Of a stretch of 64,000 nucleotides of DNA, positions 34,701 through 47,201 are shown piece by piece. The stretch is taken from assembly GCA_036346355.1 (NCBI GenBank), contig CM070576.1, positions 13,251,558 to 13,315,557 on the forward strand, written 5' to 3'. Below the pieces are notes generated by a model. The model did not search any database and was not told the DNA's origin. It saw only the letters and a list, made by a program, of their open reading frames with translations. The translations under genes were made by a program, and so were the position numbers. How positions within the stretch are numbered: the first letter of the stretch is position 1; each line of letters opens with the position of its first letter. Origin of the DNA: Rhipidocladum racemiflorum (taxonomy: Eukaryota; Streptophyta; Magnoliopsida; Poales; Poaceae).

Positions 34701-37700
34701 TGAAATAATTACCATTTTAGATCATACATTTTGTTACTACACCATTTATCATATACCATGACTACTTTGGACATTTCTAAGCAGTTCTTGATCTTTTCCG
34801 ATTGGTGCAAAAGAAATACTTTTTTTTTCAATAGTGGTGTGATGCATTTCATCACGTTACTCTGCTTTAGAATATTGCTTCACTTTTAAGCTACAACACT
34901 ATGGTACTTTAGGGAAAAAAAATTTCAGCAGCTTTTCTCCTTCTCTTGATCGTTATTCATAATCTTACCGCAGGTAAACATAGATGAGGAGGAAAGCTTC
35001 ATTCTCAGAGATCGGCTTCTGCCCCTCATTATTTGCCTGCTGAGAACGGTTAGTTCTGTCATTTGCTTGCATTAAATTGATTTGGAGATTCAAATGGAGG
35101 GCAGGTGTGCACAAAATGGTGTGTGTGTAACTACGTTTCCATTTGATTCATACTTACAAAGCCAGCGAATAGGGCTCTAGAGTCAGAATATAGCAAATCT
35201 ACCCAAGCACCATATACATTTCTATGAGCTATTAGTCACACGAGTCTGAACATAGCATATCTACCCAAGCACCATATACATTTCTATGGGCTGTTAGTCA
35301 CACAATTTTCCAAACAACTTTTTGGTTTGTTCAAGAGGTTGTCATTCATAAAAGCTGGGTTTATGAGGTTTGTAACTTGTATGAGACCCCCCTCCCAAAC
35401 TGGGTTAATGTAAATAAAATACTTTTAAAATTTTATTAGGACAGAAAATCGAGTTCACTTTTTTGAAAAGGTCAATCTACTGTGAGGTTTATTTGTTTAT
35501 TTATACTAACCCTTTTTTTGTTGGGTATATTCAGTATGTCAATAGTCTATATGTAAACCGCTTGATATGGTTCATTTTTATATCTTGCAGGATCAACTTC
35601 CTGCTGTACTAAGAATTTACCGGGATACACTTATTACTGTTATGAAAGCGTCAATAAAAGCCACTGTAGCAGAGTTGCTTCCAATTTTAATTGTTAGACC
35701 AATGGATTCTGATTCAGTAACTGGAGACAGAGCTGCCGATTCTGATGGTCTTAATTCTTCCCCATTCAACAGTTCTTTTCTTAGTTATGCTATTTTGTAC
35801 ACTAAATTCCTACATCTTTTGAACTGCAATTACTGAAGCTGGAGGCCAGTCTTTAGCAAATAAGTTGCGGAGTCTATCATCAGAAGGGTTTGTTCAACTT
35901 TTGTTGGCTATTTTTAGGATAGTTCAGGTAAAGTGATTCTTAATAAGAAAAGTCATTTTTTTTCCTTTTGAAATGAAGATTGTAGACAAAATTTAATCTT
36001 AATGAGTATCTCCTTTTCTGGTGTTTAGTACTTTAAATGTTTCATCTTACCCTGGTTCACCTTTTAGCTCCACTTATCTAATTTCTTAATGCACACTTTA
36101 TACTGGTCTCTATAGCTTATCTCCTTGTTGTTCCGTGGCCATTTACAAGGGCTCAATTGTTCTAAGCAGTTATAATCTAACATTTGGTGGGGTTGGGGGG
36201 GGGGCATATGTAGTGCAAATTCCTTACTAGGTGCCATCATGCATTTATGCTAATTCTTTTGGTTGGAGAACCAAATGAACTTCAGAAATCCTCCAAAAGT
36301 TTGTCGATGTAGTCCTACATGTGTTATACTATCATTTAGCGTTCCAAATTATAATTTTATCGGTGCTAAGAAAAACCAAAGGGTGAATATCTATCGATCA
36401 CAAAAGAGGGGGGGGGGGGGGGCAAGGTACCATTCACAGAAAACTTCACTTTTTTAACTTCTTTTTAGCACTGATAGAATCTGGATTGAGATTTTATAAG
36501 TCAGATCATATTGGACCTACCCAATAGCTTTTCAAGTTGATTTGATGGCCAAATAAAAAGTTTACCTAGTGTGAGAAGTTTCTGCTAGTTATGCCCCCTA
36601 GGCCCCTACAATAATAATACATACACTTCTGATGTTATGAAATGAGGCTGGACTCTTTACATTAAATATATTGTTTGGATGCAGATATGTAATGTAATAA
36701 CAATAATGATTATACCATAGTAAAATCTGAGAAAGGCACCACGATGTAAAATTGAATTTTGGCTCGAGTACTAGTAGTACTTCTGACATTTAACTATGTA
36801 ATGGGAATTATGAGTTTTTGTCACGCTAGCAGGATAGATTAGCTCGTGCTTCCTTGATTTGATAGTTCTTATTGTCCGCCTATTATTTTTTAATCCTGAA
36901 TTCTTGATGTTATATATGGGTTTGATGGGCCTAGGCCAGGTACCAGAATCATCAAAGAACATGAAAACTGATATATCTGATGCAAAATAGAAACTATATA
37001 GTATAGACTCAGCCCTTTATTTGGATTTCTATATTTATAGCCTTATGAATATTACTTATTGGTACACTTGCGATCTGCCCATCATATTGTGTCTATGACA
37101 AAGACAATAGTTCCTGTTGAGGGAAGGGGGGAGGTCTTCTCTTGTGTGATCCTAGTAAAAAGAACAAAAGTTTGGTTGGAGTTGATAGAGTATTTTTTAT
37201 CTGCAGAATGGGGTAGCATGGACATGGATCTGGTACCTAATTTTGTGTGGATTTGGCAAAATGTCACTAAAAATTATGGATAAGGTGTTCATTTTATTTT
37301 GGTGGGACTGATCGGATTTATTCCCATTAATTATTGGATTATGTATACAATTAATGGAGAGGTAGACCTGATGGAGTGAGGAAGACAACTACATCACATA
37401 TGGTGCATGGCAGCGGTGTAGTTGGGTGGCTTCTTTATAGGGTTGAGTAGAGTAGTGTGAGGTACTTGCTTGGGTCCTGCTGGCTACTGTACTCGGAGAG
37501 TTGCTATAAGTTATCACTTGTGTCTGTGTTTCTGTTTGAGATTAGTATTTGGTGGTGGTTGCTGGAGGATGTGAGAATGGACATTGGAATGTTGCTAGGA
37601 ATTAAATCAAAATGACAGTTTTTATCTTTGACTATAATTGTGTTTGCTTTTTTCCCTGATCAAAGTTTTTAGCATTGACCTGGTATTTTTCCAGCAAGCT

Positions 37701-40700
37701 GCAAAGGTTACATGCTTACATCATGTAAATTCCATGAAAAATTAAACCAACAACTTCGGGTGATCAACAATTCAACATTATTTTGTAAATTCAGGTACAT
37801 CTACTGCAAGCAGCCAAAGTTAAAAGCATAGTTGAGTGGATCATGGGAAACCTTGATGGGAGCTTAAGTTCTGATGCTACAAATCCTGTAGCACAACATG
37901 GTGGCTCAGTTGTTTCTGATTTTTCCCAAGAGAATGACTATGGTGTTGCTTCACGGGTCTCTAATACTCTTACATATACTTCTAAGCTTCCATTCTTTCA
38001 AGGAAAAGCAAACGACTTGTCAAGTACAAATTCAATAAAGAATGTCCGGTAAGTTAAGCTGTAACATGTTCTTTATTCCATGCAAACTAAGTTTTTTTGC
38101 TGGTATCATGGTAGTGATGTGGTCAATTCTGATATCAGATTAGTGGCTTGAGCCAACTTTCAACCTTTCATTTTCTGTATATCTTATGTGACTGTATAAA
38201 AACAAATGTGCTTGAATATTTTCATTTCGTACAGAGCTGATGTCTTGAGAGAAAACACAGAAGCAGTTTTTGCTGCATGTGATGCTGCCCATGGACGATG
38301 GGCTAAGCTCCTAGGTGTTCGTGCTGCTCTACATCCCAAGTTAAGGCTTCAGGAGTTCCTGATCATCTATAATATAACAGAAGAATTTATAGCTGCTACT
38401 GAAAAGGTTATTTCTTTTCTGGTTTAAAAAATATGCATATTAATTGCATACAAGCAAGTTATGATTTTATCTTAACCTCTTGTTATTGTAGATTGGAGGC
38501 AGGTTGGGTTACAACATCCGTGGAATTCTACAACAGCAATCAAAGCAATTTGTTGACTATCAGCATAGTGTTCGGGTGAGTTACGTAAGGCCTTGTTGAA
38601 GTTTATGAAAGCTAAATTTACAGTCTTACATTTTGATAATCAAATTTGAAGTTAAAAGCTCACCCTTCGAATTTCATGAATACAATTAGAAGATATATAT
38701 ATGGCTTAAGAAAATCTCCGGTCATTAAAATTATATGAATTGGATTCTTGTATATATGAGTTAAGTTTTGTTAAACTAGATTGTAGTTTAGATTCTAGAT
38801 TATTACTAATCTGTTCTTGTAGTTGGCACACAATTTATACTGTTTTTGTGCACTAAAACTTTCAACGTTCCTTTGAAGATGACAAAAATCAAGGCAGTTC
38901 TTGACCAAGAGACGTGGGTTGCTGTTGACGTTCCTGAGGAGTTCCAAGTGATTGTTCTGTCGCTGTCATCCACATATTCTGTTAATGGCATGGAGATGCC
39001 TAGTAGTGACGATAACTCAAAGCTCAGTGAGCATGGGGTTTCTGCAAGTCAAGAACCAGCATATTCAGCTGAAAATAATGTTGATAATGGCAATGCAACA
39101 TGTACGATAAATCAAGAAAACAAAGCTGAAGCCAGTTCTCCTCAGAATGAAAATAGTGTTGTTGGGCATGTTAGTTCAACCTCTCAAACCATTGTACATG
39201 GAGGTGTTGGTTATCATATGGTAAACTGGTTAGTCATCTATATTTACCATTTAAGAGTTCAAGTTGCTCTCTTCGTGTGAACCTTGAAATTCTGAAAAAA
39301 AGAGTATAGATAGCTGCATTTGTAAGCATCCCTTTATTGATTTGTGGTCACAGATATTCTTCTATATAATAATATTTTTTTTGTTCTGTTTTTTTGTTAA
39401 CTTATGTTCTCACATTTGCTCTTTTTTCTCAATAATGCTGCAATATTGGTTTTGCAGCGGTTTGATACTATTGAAGATGCTATCAGAATATGTTGACATC
39501 AGTAAATGTTTGCCATCATTATCTTTTGAGGTGGTCCAACGTGTTGTTGAGATATTGAAGCTTTTCAACACTAGGACTTGCCAACTGGTTCTTGGTGCAG
39601 GTGCCATGCAGGTACTGTAGTACGCCATTTCAGTTATTAGCAATATATCCTCAAAATTTTTAAAAAGCATAAACACAATTCTGTGTGTTAAATACAATAC
39701 CTCATTGTTTATCATGACTTTGCACTTATGTGTAATGTTTGTCTGCATTTTTGAATAACATGTGCCTGCACTTAATGAACAACATTTTTGAATCATATGT
39801 GCCTGCACTAAATGAACAACAATGATAATTTTATTTGCAAAATTGGTATTACCCATGTGGAGGCACTATTTTAAGCAAACAGTTAATTGTGCTGTTTGAA
39901 AAATCATACTTCAATGCATGATTAGTTTAATGCCTCAGGCCTCGATCAATCTAAGAGCTGATTTGATGTAGCCACTCAATTTTTGTCTTCAAAAGGTTCT
40001 GATTGCTGGATTTATTTTCCTTTGTTTTGATTTCCAGGTGTCTGGTCTGAAATCAATTACTTCTAAGCATTTAGCTTTGGCGAGTCAAATTATCAGTTTT
40101 GTACATTCTTTGATTCCAGGTAAGCATTTTTTCCAATCTTTTTGTGATATTGTCGAACTTTCTTTTGATGTGCACATATTTCTTACTTTGAAGCATTTCA
40201 AGTCAAAAAAATATATAGCTACTAGAGTTCTGAAGGCCTACTCTATTCGATATACTCAAAAGTGATTGTGAGGTGCATGATCTTTTCTGATTGGATGTTT
40301 AGTTGAAAGGTTCAGTTTCTTTATCTTGGCTGTAGGATCAAGGTTTGGAAAGCCGGAAATCATGGTCCCTAAACAATATATACAATACCAGCAAGAATTA
40401 GAATATGTTTTGCTAGAACTGTTGCTGTTTGAGAACCTATATGACGCAGAAGGGCATGGTGTCGCCTGGTTGACGACATGTCGTGCAGTTGGCCAGCAGC
40501 GGACAACATGGCTGCTCGCCTCGACTGGCAGCAGTCTAGGAGAGATAGAGAGAGTCTCAGCTGGTCTCGGAGTGACTCGAGAGAGAGGAGAGAGGGCTCA
40601 GGCTTGGGAGGGAATCGTAGCCGCCGCCAGTCGTCAACCCTCTCCAGCTTGCATCGGCCACTGTCGCCGTCCACAGCACATCATCGTTGCCTCCAGCTGT

Positions 40701-43700
40701 CGCCTCGCAAGTACTCTTGTCCTTTTCTTTCTTCTCTGTTCCTCCCTCTCCCTGATCTGCTCTGCTGCTCGTCACCCATCGCAGTTCTCTGCTCTGATGC
40801 TCTCTGCTTTGCTGCTCGCTTTTCTTCTCTGCTGCTTGCAATGTTGGTTGCTGCTGCTTGCCTATCTGCAAGGAGAGGTCATGGTGGTGGCCTGGTGGTA
40901 TTAGGGCACGGGAGGTGGTAGTGAATGGCTCAGATGGGCTTTTGACCCTAGTGGGGTTGTGGGCTGAGTGGTAGTGGTCCATCTCTCATCTATTCTTCAT
41001 TTTTTTTCTGTTATATGTGCTGATTTGGCTAATATATGTTATCATCTAATCACCGCCTTGGCGTACGCCTAGGCGCCTGGACAGCCTGGCACCTTGGGGT
41101 AGCCGCGACTGGCCTGAGCACCATGACAACCTTGCAGAAGGGTGAGGAAACAGCGGACTTGATACAAACAAGTAACCAACCAGTTTCCAACTTTGGGACC
41201 AGGACCATGTTTTACCAAAAAAGGTTTATCAAATTATCAAACCGTGGATAGGTTGCAAAATGGGGTTTTGTGTTAGGTTCACTGGGTCTGCAGCGCCGCT
41301 CTGTTTCTCCAGAGCTAGACTCACATAGACACTCGTGATTTTCATGTTATGGTGATAGGCATAGGATTTGCTCGCCAGTACTACCTCCAACCTGTCCAGC
41401 GCAGACCCATTTTGCCATCACTGCAACTGAAGCCTCAGACGGACTTGTCCACATAGCCACTACAAATGTGGATCACATGCTGGTGACCAGCTTCTTGCCA
41501 TCTCCATATATGGCGTACAAATTTCTTTTTTCTTTTTTTACCTTGGCACCAAGATCTATCCTACATTCAGACGACTCCCTTACTGTCCTAATTTACAGCA
41601 CCTGTAGCAGCTGGCTGCTGTCTCACGTCTCCGCATGATGCTGCCAAGCAAGATCTTTTTGGGGGTCTGCTCTCAAATCAAACAAAGATGGGTGCATTTT
41701 TGTTGTTGTTGGATTTGGTCAGCCCATCTCTGATATCTACCTTTATGCTTGATTTGTATATTTTTTATATATATTTTATATCTTTTGTAATTGTTGTGGA
41801 GATATACATTCAACATAACCCATCTAAACAGATACTTCAATTAATCAATACACCGAATATGTAAAGTACATCCCATGAGCCTGTCCTGGTCTTGCTACAC
41901 AGTTAATTAGGGTGCATTTGGATCTTAGGCAAGAGCTATCCTAGCCTTGCCTGGCAAGGTGGGGTGTTTATTAACCTCCCTAAAATCTAGCTTTGCCATG
42001 TTAGTTTGGCCAACCAAGCAAGAAAATTCTTGCCAATGAGGGAGAGCAAAAATGGCTTTCCTTTGACGGCAAGCTCAGTTTTCTCTGTTGCTAATCCACA
42101 AGAAAACTCCTCTCGTAATAAACACCAGTTATGTTTTAAAGAGAGAAAACACCTTTCTTCTAGTCATCCTTTCAATCGAGTTGCTCCTCCTACTTCAGAT
42201 TTCGATTATTGTCCACCACTCATCCTTCTTTGCCACAACTGATGTTCGTCTTTCTTCTGTTTGACCATTGCATTCATTCTTGGCTTTGGCCGCTGTTCAA
42301 ACTTGCATGCCTGCCGGTCATTGAAGCTTCCGTTGTTGATCGATCGTTGCATAGTAACCGGATTCGCGGCAACTACCATTGAACCCTGATCTCGATCGCA
42401 CGAACCAGATCGGGGTTCGAGGTGGAGGTGCGGGCATGGGGACGGAGCTTGGAGGCTGAGTGAAATGGGCGACTTAATAGGGTTACCTGCTTACCCCTGA
42501 GGCAAACGTTCTGGATTAGCCCATCTATTTGGACCGTACTGGGCCTCATCGAGCCCAGAATTGCCAAATTATGCTATTGATAAAAGGATCTTCTGTGGCC
42601 ATGTTTTCCTACGCTGATTAGAGATATACCCATCTCCGATTCACAAACCCCATCTCCGATTCGCGAACCAGAGGTATATCCCTTAATGAACCCTATTTTT
42701 ATGGAGTGACGAACTGCGAACCCGACGAACCGCTAATCAGGTAACTATGGATCATTGATTGCCCTCCACTTGCTTGTTCTCTGATAGGAAGCTGAGTTTA
42801 AGTTATACGTTTTCAAAGCAATCGAACCAAACGCATGGCCTTGCCAATGTGAGCATATAGCTCAAATGGGCTAACTCTACTTTGCCAGGGTGGGGGCAAG
42901 CTAAGTTAAGCAACCAAATGTACCCTCACTTGCGCAGGTAACCAAATGTGCACGGCCATGTTAGCTCACTTGTTCAGGATGATCCTTTTAGAAATTCTCG
43001 AAATATATGAGATTTTGGCTTTTGCATGGCCTAACCTTTTCTTGAAACTGCAGATATCCGGCGTGTACTTTTCATGAAAATACCTGAAGCACGCAAAGGG
43101 CTGTTAATGTCTGAACTGGATAGAGTCACTCAGGTTATCATTTATTTATATACTGACATTTCATGAGCTTGCACAAATGTCATTTCTTACAAGTTTCTAG
43201 GAAATAACAGGATTACAAGATTCATCGAGATGAAATTCACTCCAAGCTAGTCCAGATAATGAGAGAGAGATTGTTTGCAAATCTTAGAAAACTACCTCAA
43301 ATTGTAGAAAGTTGGAATGGACCAGAGGATAATGATTTGCAGCCAAGTCAATTCGCCAGAGCTGTTACCAAGGTATTTTCAGTTTAGCTGGCCATCTATG
43401 GAAATTTCTCTTGTTATCATTTAGTTGCAAATTGTGAAAAGAATCTCCCCGTGGTTTTAAAATGAGTGTAGGTTCATTTGTTGCAAACTACAAACAACAT
43501 CTGCAGTTTATGGTCTCATTTATTTACCTTAATTTATCTCTCATAATTCACGCCAGAGATATATTTTTTATGGTTTCAGGTGTTTTAACTTATTTATTTA
43601 TGTCATTTTTTTGGTAACACAGGTTTTACTTTTCAGTTTGAGCTAAATGTTGTTGAATTTTTGGACCTAAAATTTTTGCAGGAGGTTACTTATTTGCATC

Positions 43701-44604
43701 GCATCCTTTCTCAAACATTGCTCGAGGTTGATGTGCAGGCGATTTTTAGGTAAAAATTTTCACTTCTGAACATTTCTTCAGCATGTGTTATAACCCTATG
43801 CTTTTTTTAGAATCATTGCAGCATATTCTTTTTGTTGATAATCGTGGGATTCTCACCTACGACTTACTTGCGAAAGCCATTCCTTGCATAGTTGCATGCA
43901 GTTATTTAACTTTCCCATGATGTGTGAAACAAACCTTGGTGAAAGACCGAGAACTATAATGGTTGAATATTGTAGATCTTTTCAAACATGTAAAAGCAAT
44001 TTGTAAGACATTACTGTTCACATCTCTTTTGTCCCCCCCTACTTTTGTTGTGAGTAGAACAAGTATTTCTACTTTTGGCATTTATGGTACTGTCTAGTAA
44101 TGACTTTGCTGGAAATAGTTATCCTTATCCATAGCATGTTTGCCTTGATAAATTTTCATGTGTTCATGTAATGATGATTTGTCATTATTTGTTGTTTCCC
44201 TGCAAGATTATGTTGAGTGCTACTGATATCTTTTGATCCCCTCCAGGCAAGTAGTTCAAATATTCCATTCACATATTACAGAAGCATTTTCAAAGCTGGA
44301 AGTCAGTACTCCTCAGGCAAAGAACAGGTATAGTACCAAACTTATGGCATTCTTTCCCACGAGAAAAAAAGGGAAAAAGGCTCAATTATATTCTCGTTTT
44401 GAGCTTTAGGTGTTTCTATACATGTTTTTTTGTAACTTTGTTATTTAATGATTGATGAAACCCAGATTATGCCGAGATGTTCAGCATATTCTTGTATGTA
44501 TTCGGAAGTTGCCTGCTGAGAGCTTCAGTGCAGAAACTACCCCAAATATTGGTCTTCTTGATGAATTCTTGGCTGAAAAGTTTGGGACAAAAGTTGATGA
44601 ATGA
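28798..44604 (+). CDS. VPS54: Vacuolar protein sorting-associated protein 54, GARP complex subunit (18 exons)
   Basis: Exons: 28798-29562, 31383-31445, 32944-33023, 33888-34005, 34974-35048, 35591-35747, 35839-35927, 37795-38048, 38235-38406, 38492-38575, 38879-39228, 39458-39611, 40038-40119, 43054-43133, 43211-43372, 43682-43749, 44247-44327, 44466-44604; 990 residues, near the roughly 1,000 usual for plant VPS54. All junctions are GT-AG and in phase. Residues 1-80 are proline- and serine-rich; 130-260 form the coiled N-terminal tethering-factor region (FFKEDF at 131-136, then LVALQQKLTVILYVSQAL). A conserved centre (QFVDYQHSVRMTKIKAVLDQ) leads to the Vps54 C-terminal domain at about 735-870 (GLILLKMLSEYV, MQVSGLKSITSKHLALASQI). 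In yeast and plants GARP (VPS51-54) tethers endosome-derived vesicles at the trans-Golgi; the C-terminal domain docks on endosomes. COG5 was considered and rejected. No break is seen. Confidence 0.95.
29775..30660. mobile_element. GC-rich insertion in VPS54 intron 1, possible gene-fragment carrier
   Basis: The left end has CGTCGCCTAGGTGCTCAGGCG and the right end CTCGCCTAGGCGTTCAGTCG followed by TCGCCCTGACAACCATGG. A related insertion lies in intron 13 (40455-41125). Between the ends is unlike-intron DNA: GC-rich, with an ATG at 30130 opening a frame that starts MAFALRRLLASTAVLNASCR, which looks like a mitochondrial presequence, and then a purine-only run (about 30340-30475). No transposase is present. 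Exact termini are uncertain. Confidence 0.5.
30340..30475 (+). repeat. Polypurine low-complexity run
   Basis: Almost pure A/G sequence built from GGAAAGG, AAAGAAAG and GGGAAGG words, within the intron 1 insertion. Confidence 0.8.
31897..32040. mobile_element. Tourist-like MITE in VPS54 intron 2
   Basis: Near-perfect inverted ends AGAGGTGCTTCTATGC and GCATAGAAGCACCTCT are flanked by TTA at 31894-31896 and 32041-32043, the target typical of PIF/Harbinger. It is about 144 bp and internally also self-complementary (GTTGCACAAAT against ATTTGTGCAAC). Diverged copies are at 20085-20222 and 58454-58592. Confidence 0.8.
32065..32774. mobile_element. Mutator-like non-autonomous element in VPS54 intron 2
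   Basis: A perfect 9-bp duplication, AATGATATA, lies at 32056-32064 and 32775-32783. The ends are long and inverted, GGGATAATTCATACCATACC on the left and GCGATAACTCACACTATACC on the right reversed, and similarity goes on for about 100 bp. The 710-bp interior has no transposase. It lies only about 20 bp from the Tourist-like MITE at 31897-32040. Confidence 0.85.
34520..34690. repeat. Uninterrupted copy of the dispersed repeat, in VPS54 intron 4
   Basis: It contains CTCTCTCTCCTCTTTTTGCG, CCCCTCCAGTTATTGAAATT and CCGGTTCGCATTTAAGTCCC in a row. The same blocks flank the solo LTR at 26180-27588, so this copy serves as the empty-site reference. Confidence 0.7.
36195..36422 (+). repeat. Two poly-G runs in VPS54 intron 7
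   Basis: Ten G residues at 36195-36204 and fifteen at 36408-36422 in otherwise AT-rich intron DNA. Such runs are prone to length error in sequencing and assembly. Confidence 0.85.
40455..41125. mobile_element. GC-rich insertion in VPS54 intron 13, related to that in intron 1
   Basis: The left end reads CATGGTGTCGCCTGG and the right end, reversed, CATGGTGCTCAGGCC; CGCCTAGGCG-type words lie near the right end (41058-41075), as in the intron 1 insertion. The interior is GC-rich and open on both strands without a known domain. No clear duplication was found, so it is assigned by similarity only. Confidence 0.45.
41910..42925. mobile_element. Tourist-like element, about 1 kb, in VPS54 intron 13
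   Basis: The left end GGGTGCATTTGGATC and the reversed right end GGGTACATTTGGTTGC are alike. Flanks are TTA (41907-41909) and TCA (42926-42928), one base off the TTA target of PIF/Harbinger elements. Inner parts near both ends also pair (GGCAAGAGC, CTTGCCTGGCAAGG against TTGCCAGGGTGGGGGCAAGC). No transposase is seen. Confidence 0.65.
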
Positions 44605-46558
44605 TTGACCTGTAGTTCTGTACATTAGAAACTGACTCATGTCTGCAATTGTTCATTGGTGGGAAATATGGTAAATGGGAAGTGCTCCAAGACATCACCA
44701 TTGGCATAAAATCCTGTGCAGGTATAACTTCGATTAATTCCTCCTGACTTGTTGCCTTCTGTCTTCATAGACAACTGTCATTTGCTCGTTTTATTGATGT
44801 CAACATCTGTATTATTTATTTATGATGCATCCCTTTTGTTCTATAGCTAGGGGCGTGTTTTGAAAAAGTAGAAACCTGGCTGGTCCTCTACTGGCCAGCA
44901 ATGGCCCGCTACCCACTAGTGGTAACTGGTTCAGAACTGGCCAAGTCTATTTCATTGTTGAAACAAAGATATGGTAGTTTATTGCGTGCTACTGTTACAT
45001 ATCGATGGGATTATCAGCTTATCACCAACGAAACAGTCCAACTACAGGTTCAGGTTCGGATGTTTTGGGCAAGGATGGTTGAGATGTGTTTTGGGAAATG
45101 TGGTACTGTACCAGCACCTGTTAGTCAGCTGGTTGTTTTCAGTTGATTACCATCGGTAACTGGTTTGATAACTGGTGGTTGGATGGAACTTCTACTGATA
45201 ACTGGCTGGTTACCGCCGTCCACCTGTTTTCAGAAATATCGGTGGCCCCTGAGATTTTCTGTACTGCCCTAATTGAAAAACTGCAAATTTATTATTATTT
45301 TTAAATTTGAAAATTTAATCTTGGCCTGTTTTCGTCCGGATTATCAAGAAACTGGAGCCCGCCATTTGACCAAAACTGGAACCGGCTATGTAGCAGTCGA
45401 ATAGAACATTATAGTAGTTGAGGTAGCATTACTGAAAAACTGTATTAGTGGTCCAAAGCAGTTGCTATTTTGCTATAACTTAGTAATTTATCACAAAACT
45501 GGTTAAGCAGACCACTTGAACATTTTTCTGTTTGGTTGCTACTTGCTACAATAATTTAAGAAAACATTGGTTTTAGGACACCACATAAGTGTGTCGTTTG
45601 TAGGAGGATACCAGGAAATCCATAACTTGCTGATGGACACTAGAAAATCGTGGTAATTTTTACTGAAACACACCATACCCATTAAAATAATACTATTTTG
45701 AAATTTAGGAGAGAAGGGGCATGAAAAGTCCTATTTGCTGCATAATTTTTGAAACAAAGTCTGGATAGATGAATATCAATGGCTTAATTATCAATTCTGA
45801 ATGGCAAATTTTTTAAGTTATTTTGGTAATGTACTCTTCATATTTCTTGTCTCTTCTAAATTTCAAGATTACAATACTTTGGTGGGTGCGGTTTGTTCCG
45901 GCAAATCAACATGATGTTGTAGTGTATGTGAATTATCAATTTTTCCGATGTCATCTAACAAACGCCTCACTTCCGATGACCTCTATCAAACGCCACACTT
46001 TTTGCGGTGTCCTAGAGCCAATTTTGTTTTTTTAAATACTAAAGTAAATTTGGCTAAAAGGCAAAACCAGTTGTAATTTTGAAACTTGAGATCTCAAGTA
46101 TCTTTAATAGAACAAACTGGTGCTAAGCGTCTTATGCCAATTTCACGAGTAATGTTGAGCAGGTTGATTGGCCTGCCCTGAAGTGATGTTGAGTATTGTA
46201 AGAACCAAAGTTCATTTTATTCTATTCCAACTTTCCAAGTTTGATGCTTGGGTAGAAAGTATTGGGAGACAGGACTGATTCTCAACCATGAAAACTTGAC
46301 GACCAATTGCCCTCATATTTATCTTAAATCTAATTATGGACTTTAGTTCTGCAACCTTGGCAGAGTTGTCTAACATGAAACACTGATAACCATGCAGGTA
46401 TTGCTGCGCCAGATGGTGAAAACAGTGCGCTCTTGATGACATCGAAGTACCATGCCAATAGACCCGGTAAAACGCTGTGTGAAAACCATGCCAATGTGTT
46501 TGCAGTTGCACTTCCCAAGCTGAAATTTTTGCTCCATACTTTTGCCATGTCAGGCCAC

Positions 46559-46561
<3 letters not shown>
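44605..46561 (+). other. VPS54 3' region, possibly with a 3' UTR intron
   Basis: No second gene is seen. TGTGCAG followed by GTATAAC near 44699 could be a splice donor in the 3' UTR, and CCATGCAG followed by GTATTGC near 46396 an acceptor, so the UTR may be split. 44840-45250 is rich in CCAGTTAC and GGTAACTGG words in both orientations, probably an old repeat. Confidence 0.35.

Positions 46562-46602
<41 letters not shown>
46562..46602 (+). repeat. (TC)20 microsatellite
   Basis: About 41 bases of uninterrupted TC dinucleotide repeat. It creates the low-complexity open frames on both strands here. Confidence 0.95.
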
Positions 46603-46605
<3 letters not shown>

Positions 46606-47021
46606 TTTCAATAGCATTTGCATCGCCCTTTTGTGAAGCTGATATTGGTTAGATGTTGGTATAGAGGAGACCTAAGTTTTCACAGCACGATTTGCGTAGT
46701 GCTTCTTGCTGTTAGGTCCACTGTATTGAAAACCCTGTCAGATGGCAGCCGATGTATTTTATTCCTGTAAGGTTTGTAATTAAGCTTCAGTGCGACAAGA
46801 AGCAATTTTTAAATGTTAGTATAGGTTAATATTCGAACATTGCATGGAGATATAACAGAGAATTTGGAGCTTACACTACCTTGTTGTTATATGTACGTAC
46901 GTGTTGTAAACTGCCAAATTGATTTCCCTGAATCCGGAAAATTTGATGAAATATGCTGCCTTCACCACCCGAATTTTTTATTTATAGGAAAATAATATAT
47001 GGTTTTTAAATATACAGAAAA
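46603..47021. other. Gene-free stretch
   Basis: Nothing recognised between the microsatellite and the palindromic MITE. Confidence 0.45.
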
Positions 47022-47201
47022 ACTAGAAAACGGTATACCGTTGCAACGGTATACCTCAGAAACTCATGAAACTTAGCACTAAAAACTGATAAAACATGAA
47101 ACTGATGAAACTAAACACTGAAACTCATGAAACCAGCACTGAAACTGATAAGTTTCATAAGTTTCATGGCTATACCGTTGCAACGGTATACCGTTGCTTA
47201 G
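47022..47201. mobile_element. MITE with a palindrome inside each inverted end
   Basis: The left end holds a perfect 24-bp palindrome at 47032-47055 (GGTATACCGTTG and its complement). The right end holds the same palindrome over 20 bp at 47171-47190, followed by CCGTTGCTTAGT. As the ends are themselves palindromes, they are both inverted and direct repeats. The interior is built from degenerate GAAACTGATGAAACT units. It starts ACTAGAAAACGG, like several short grass elements. Confidence 0.65.

Noticed and set aside
35567..35836. Reading VPS54 exon 6 straight on to the TGA at 35834
   Set aside because: A GT at 35748 and an AG before 35839 restore the frame (GCT codon across the junction) and continue into the conserved segment LANKLRSLSSEGFVQLLLAI.
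40326..40982. Open frames of 101-192 codons in VPS54 intron 13
   Set aside because: They fall in a GC-rich insertion between well-supported exons and show no family.
46330..46636. Frames containing an arginine-glutamate or serine-leucine run
   Set aside because: The runs are just translations of the (TC)20 microsatellite.
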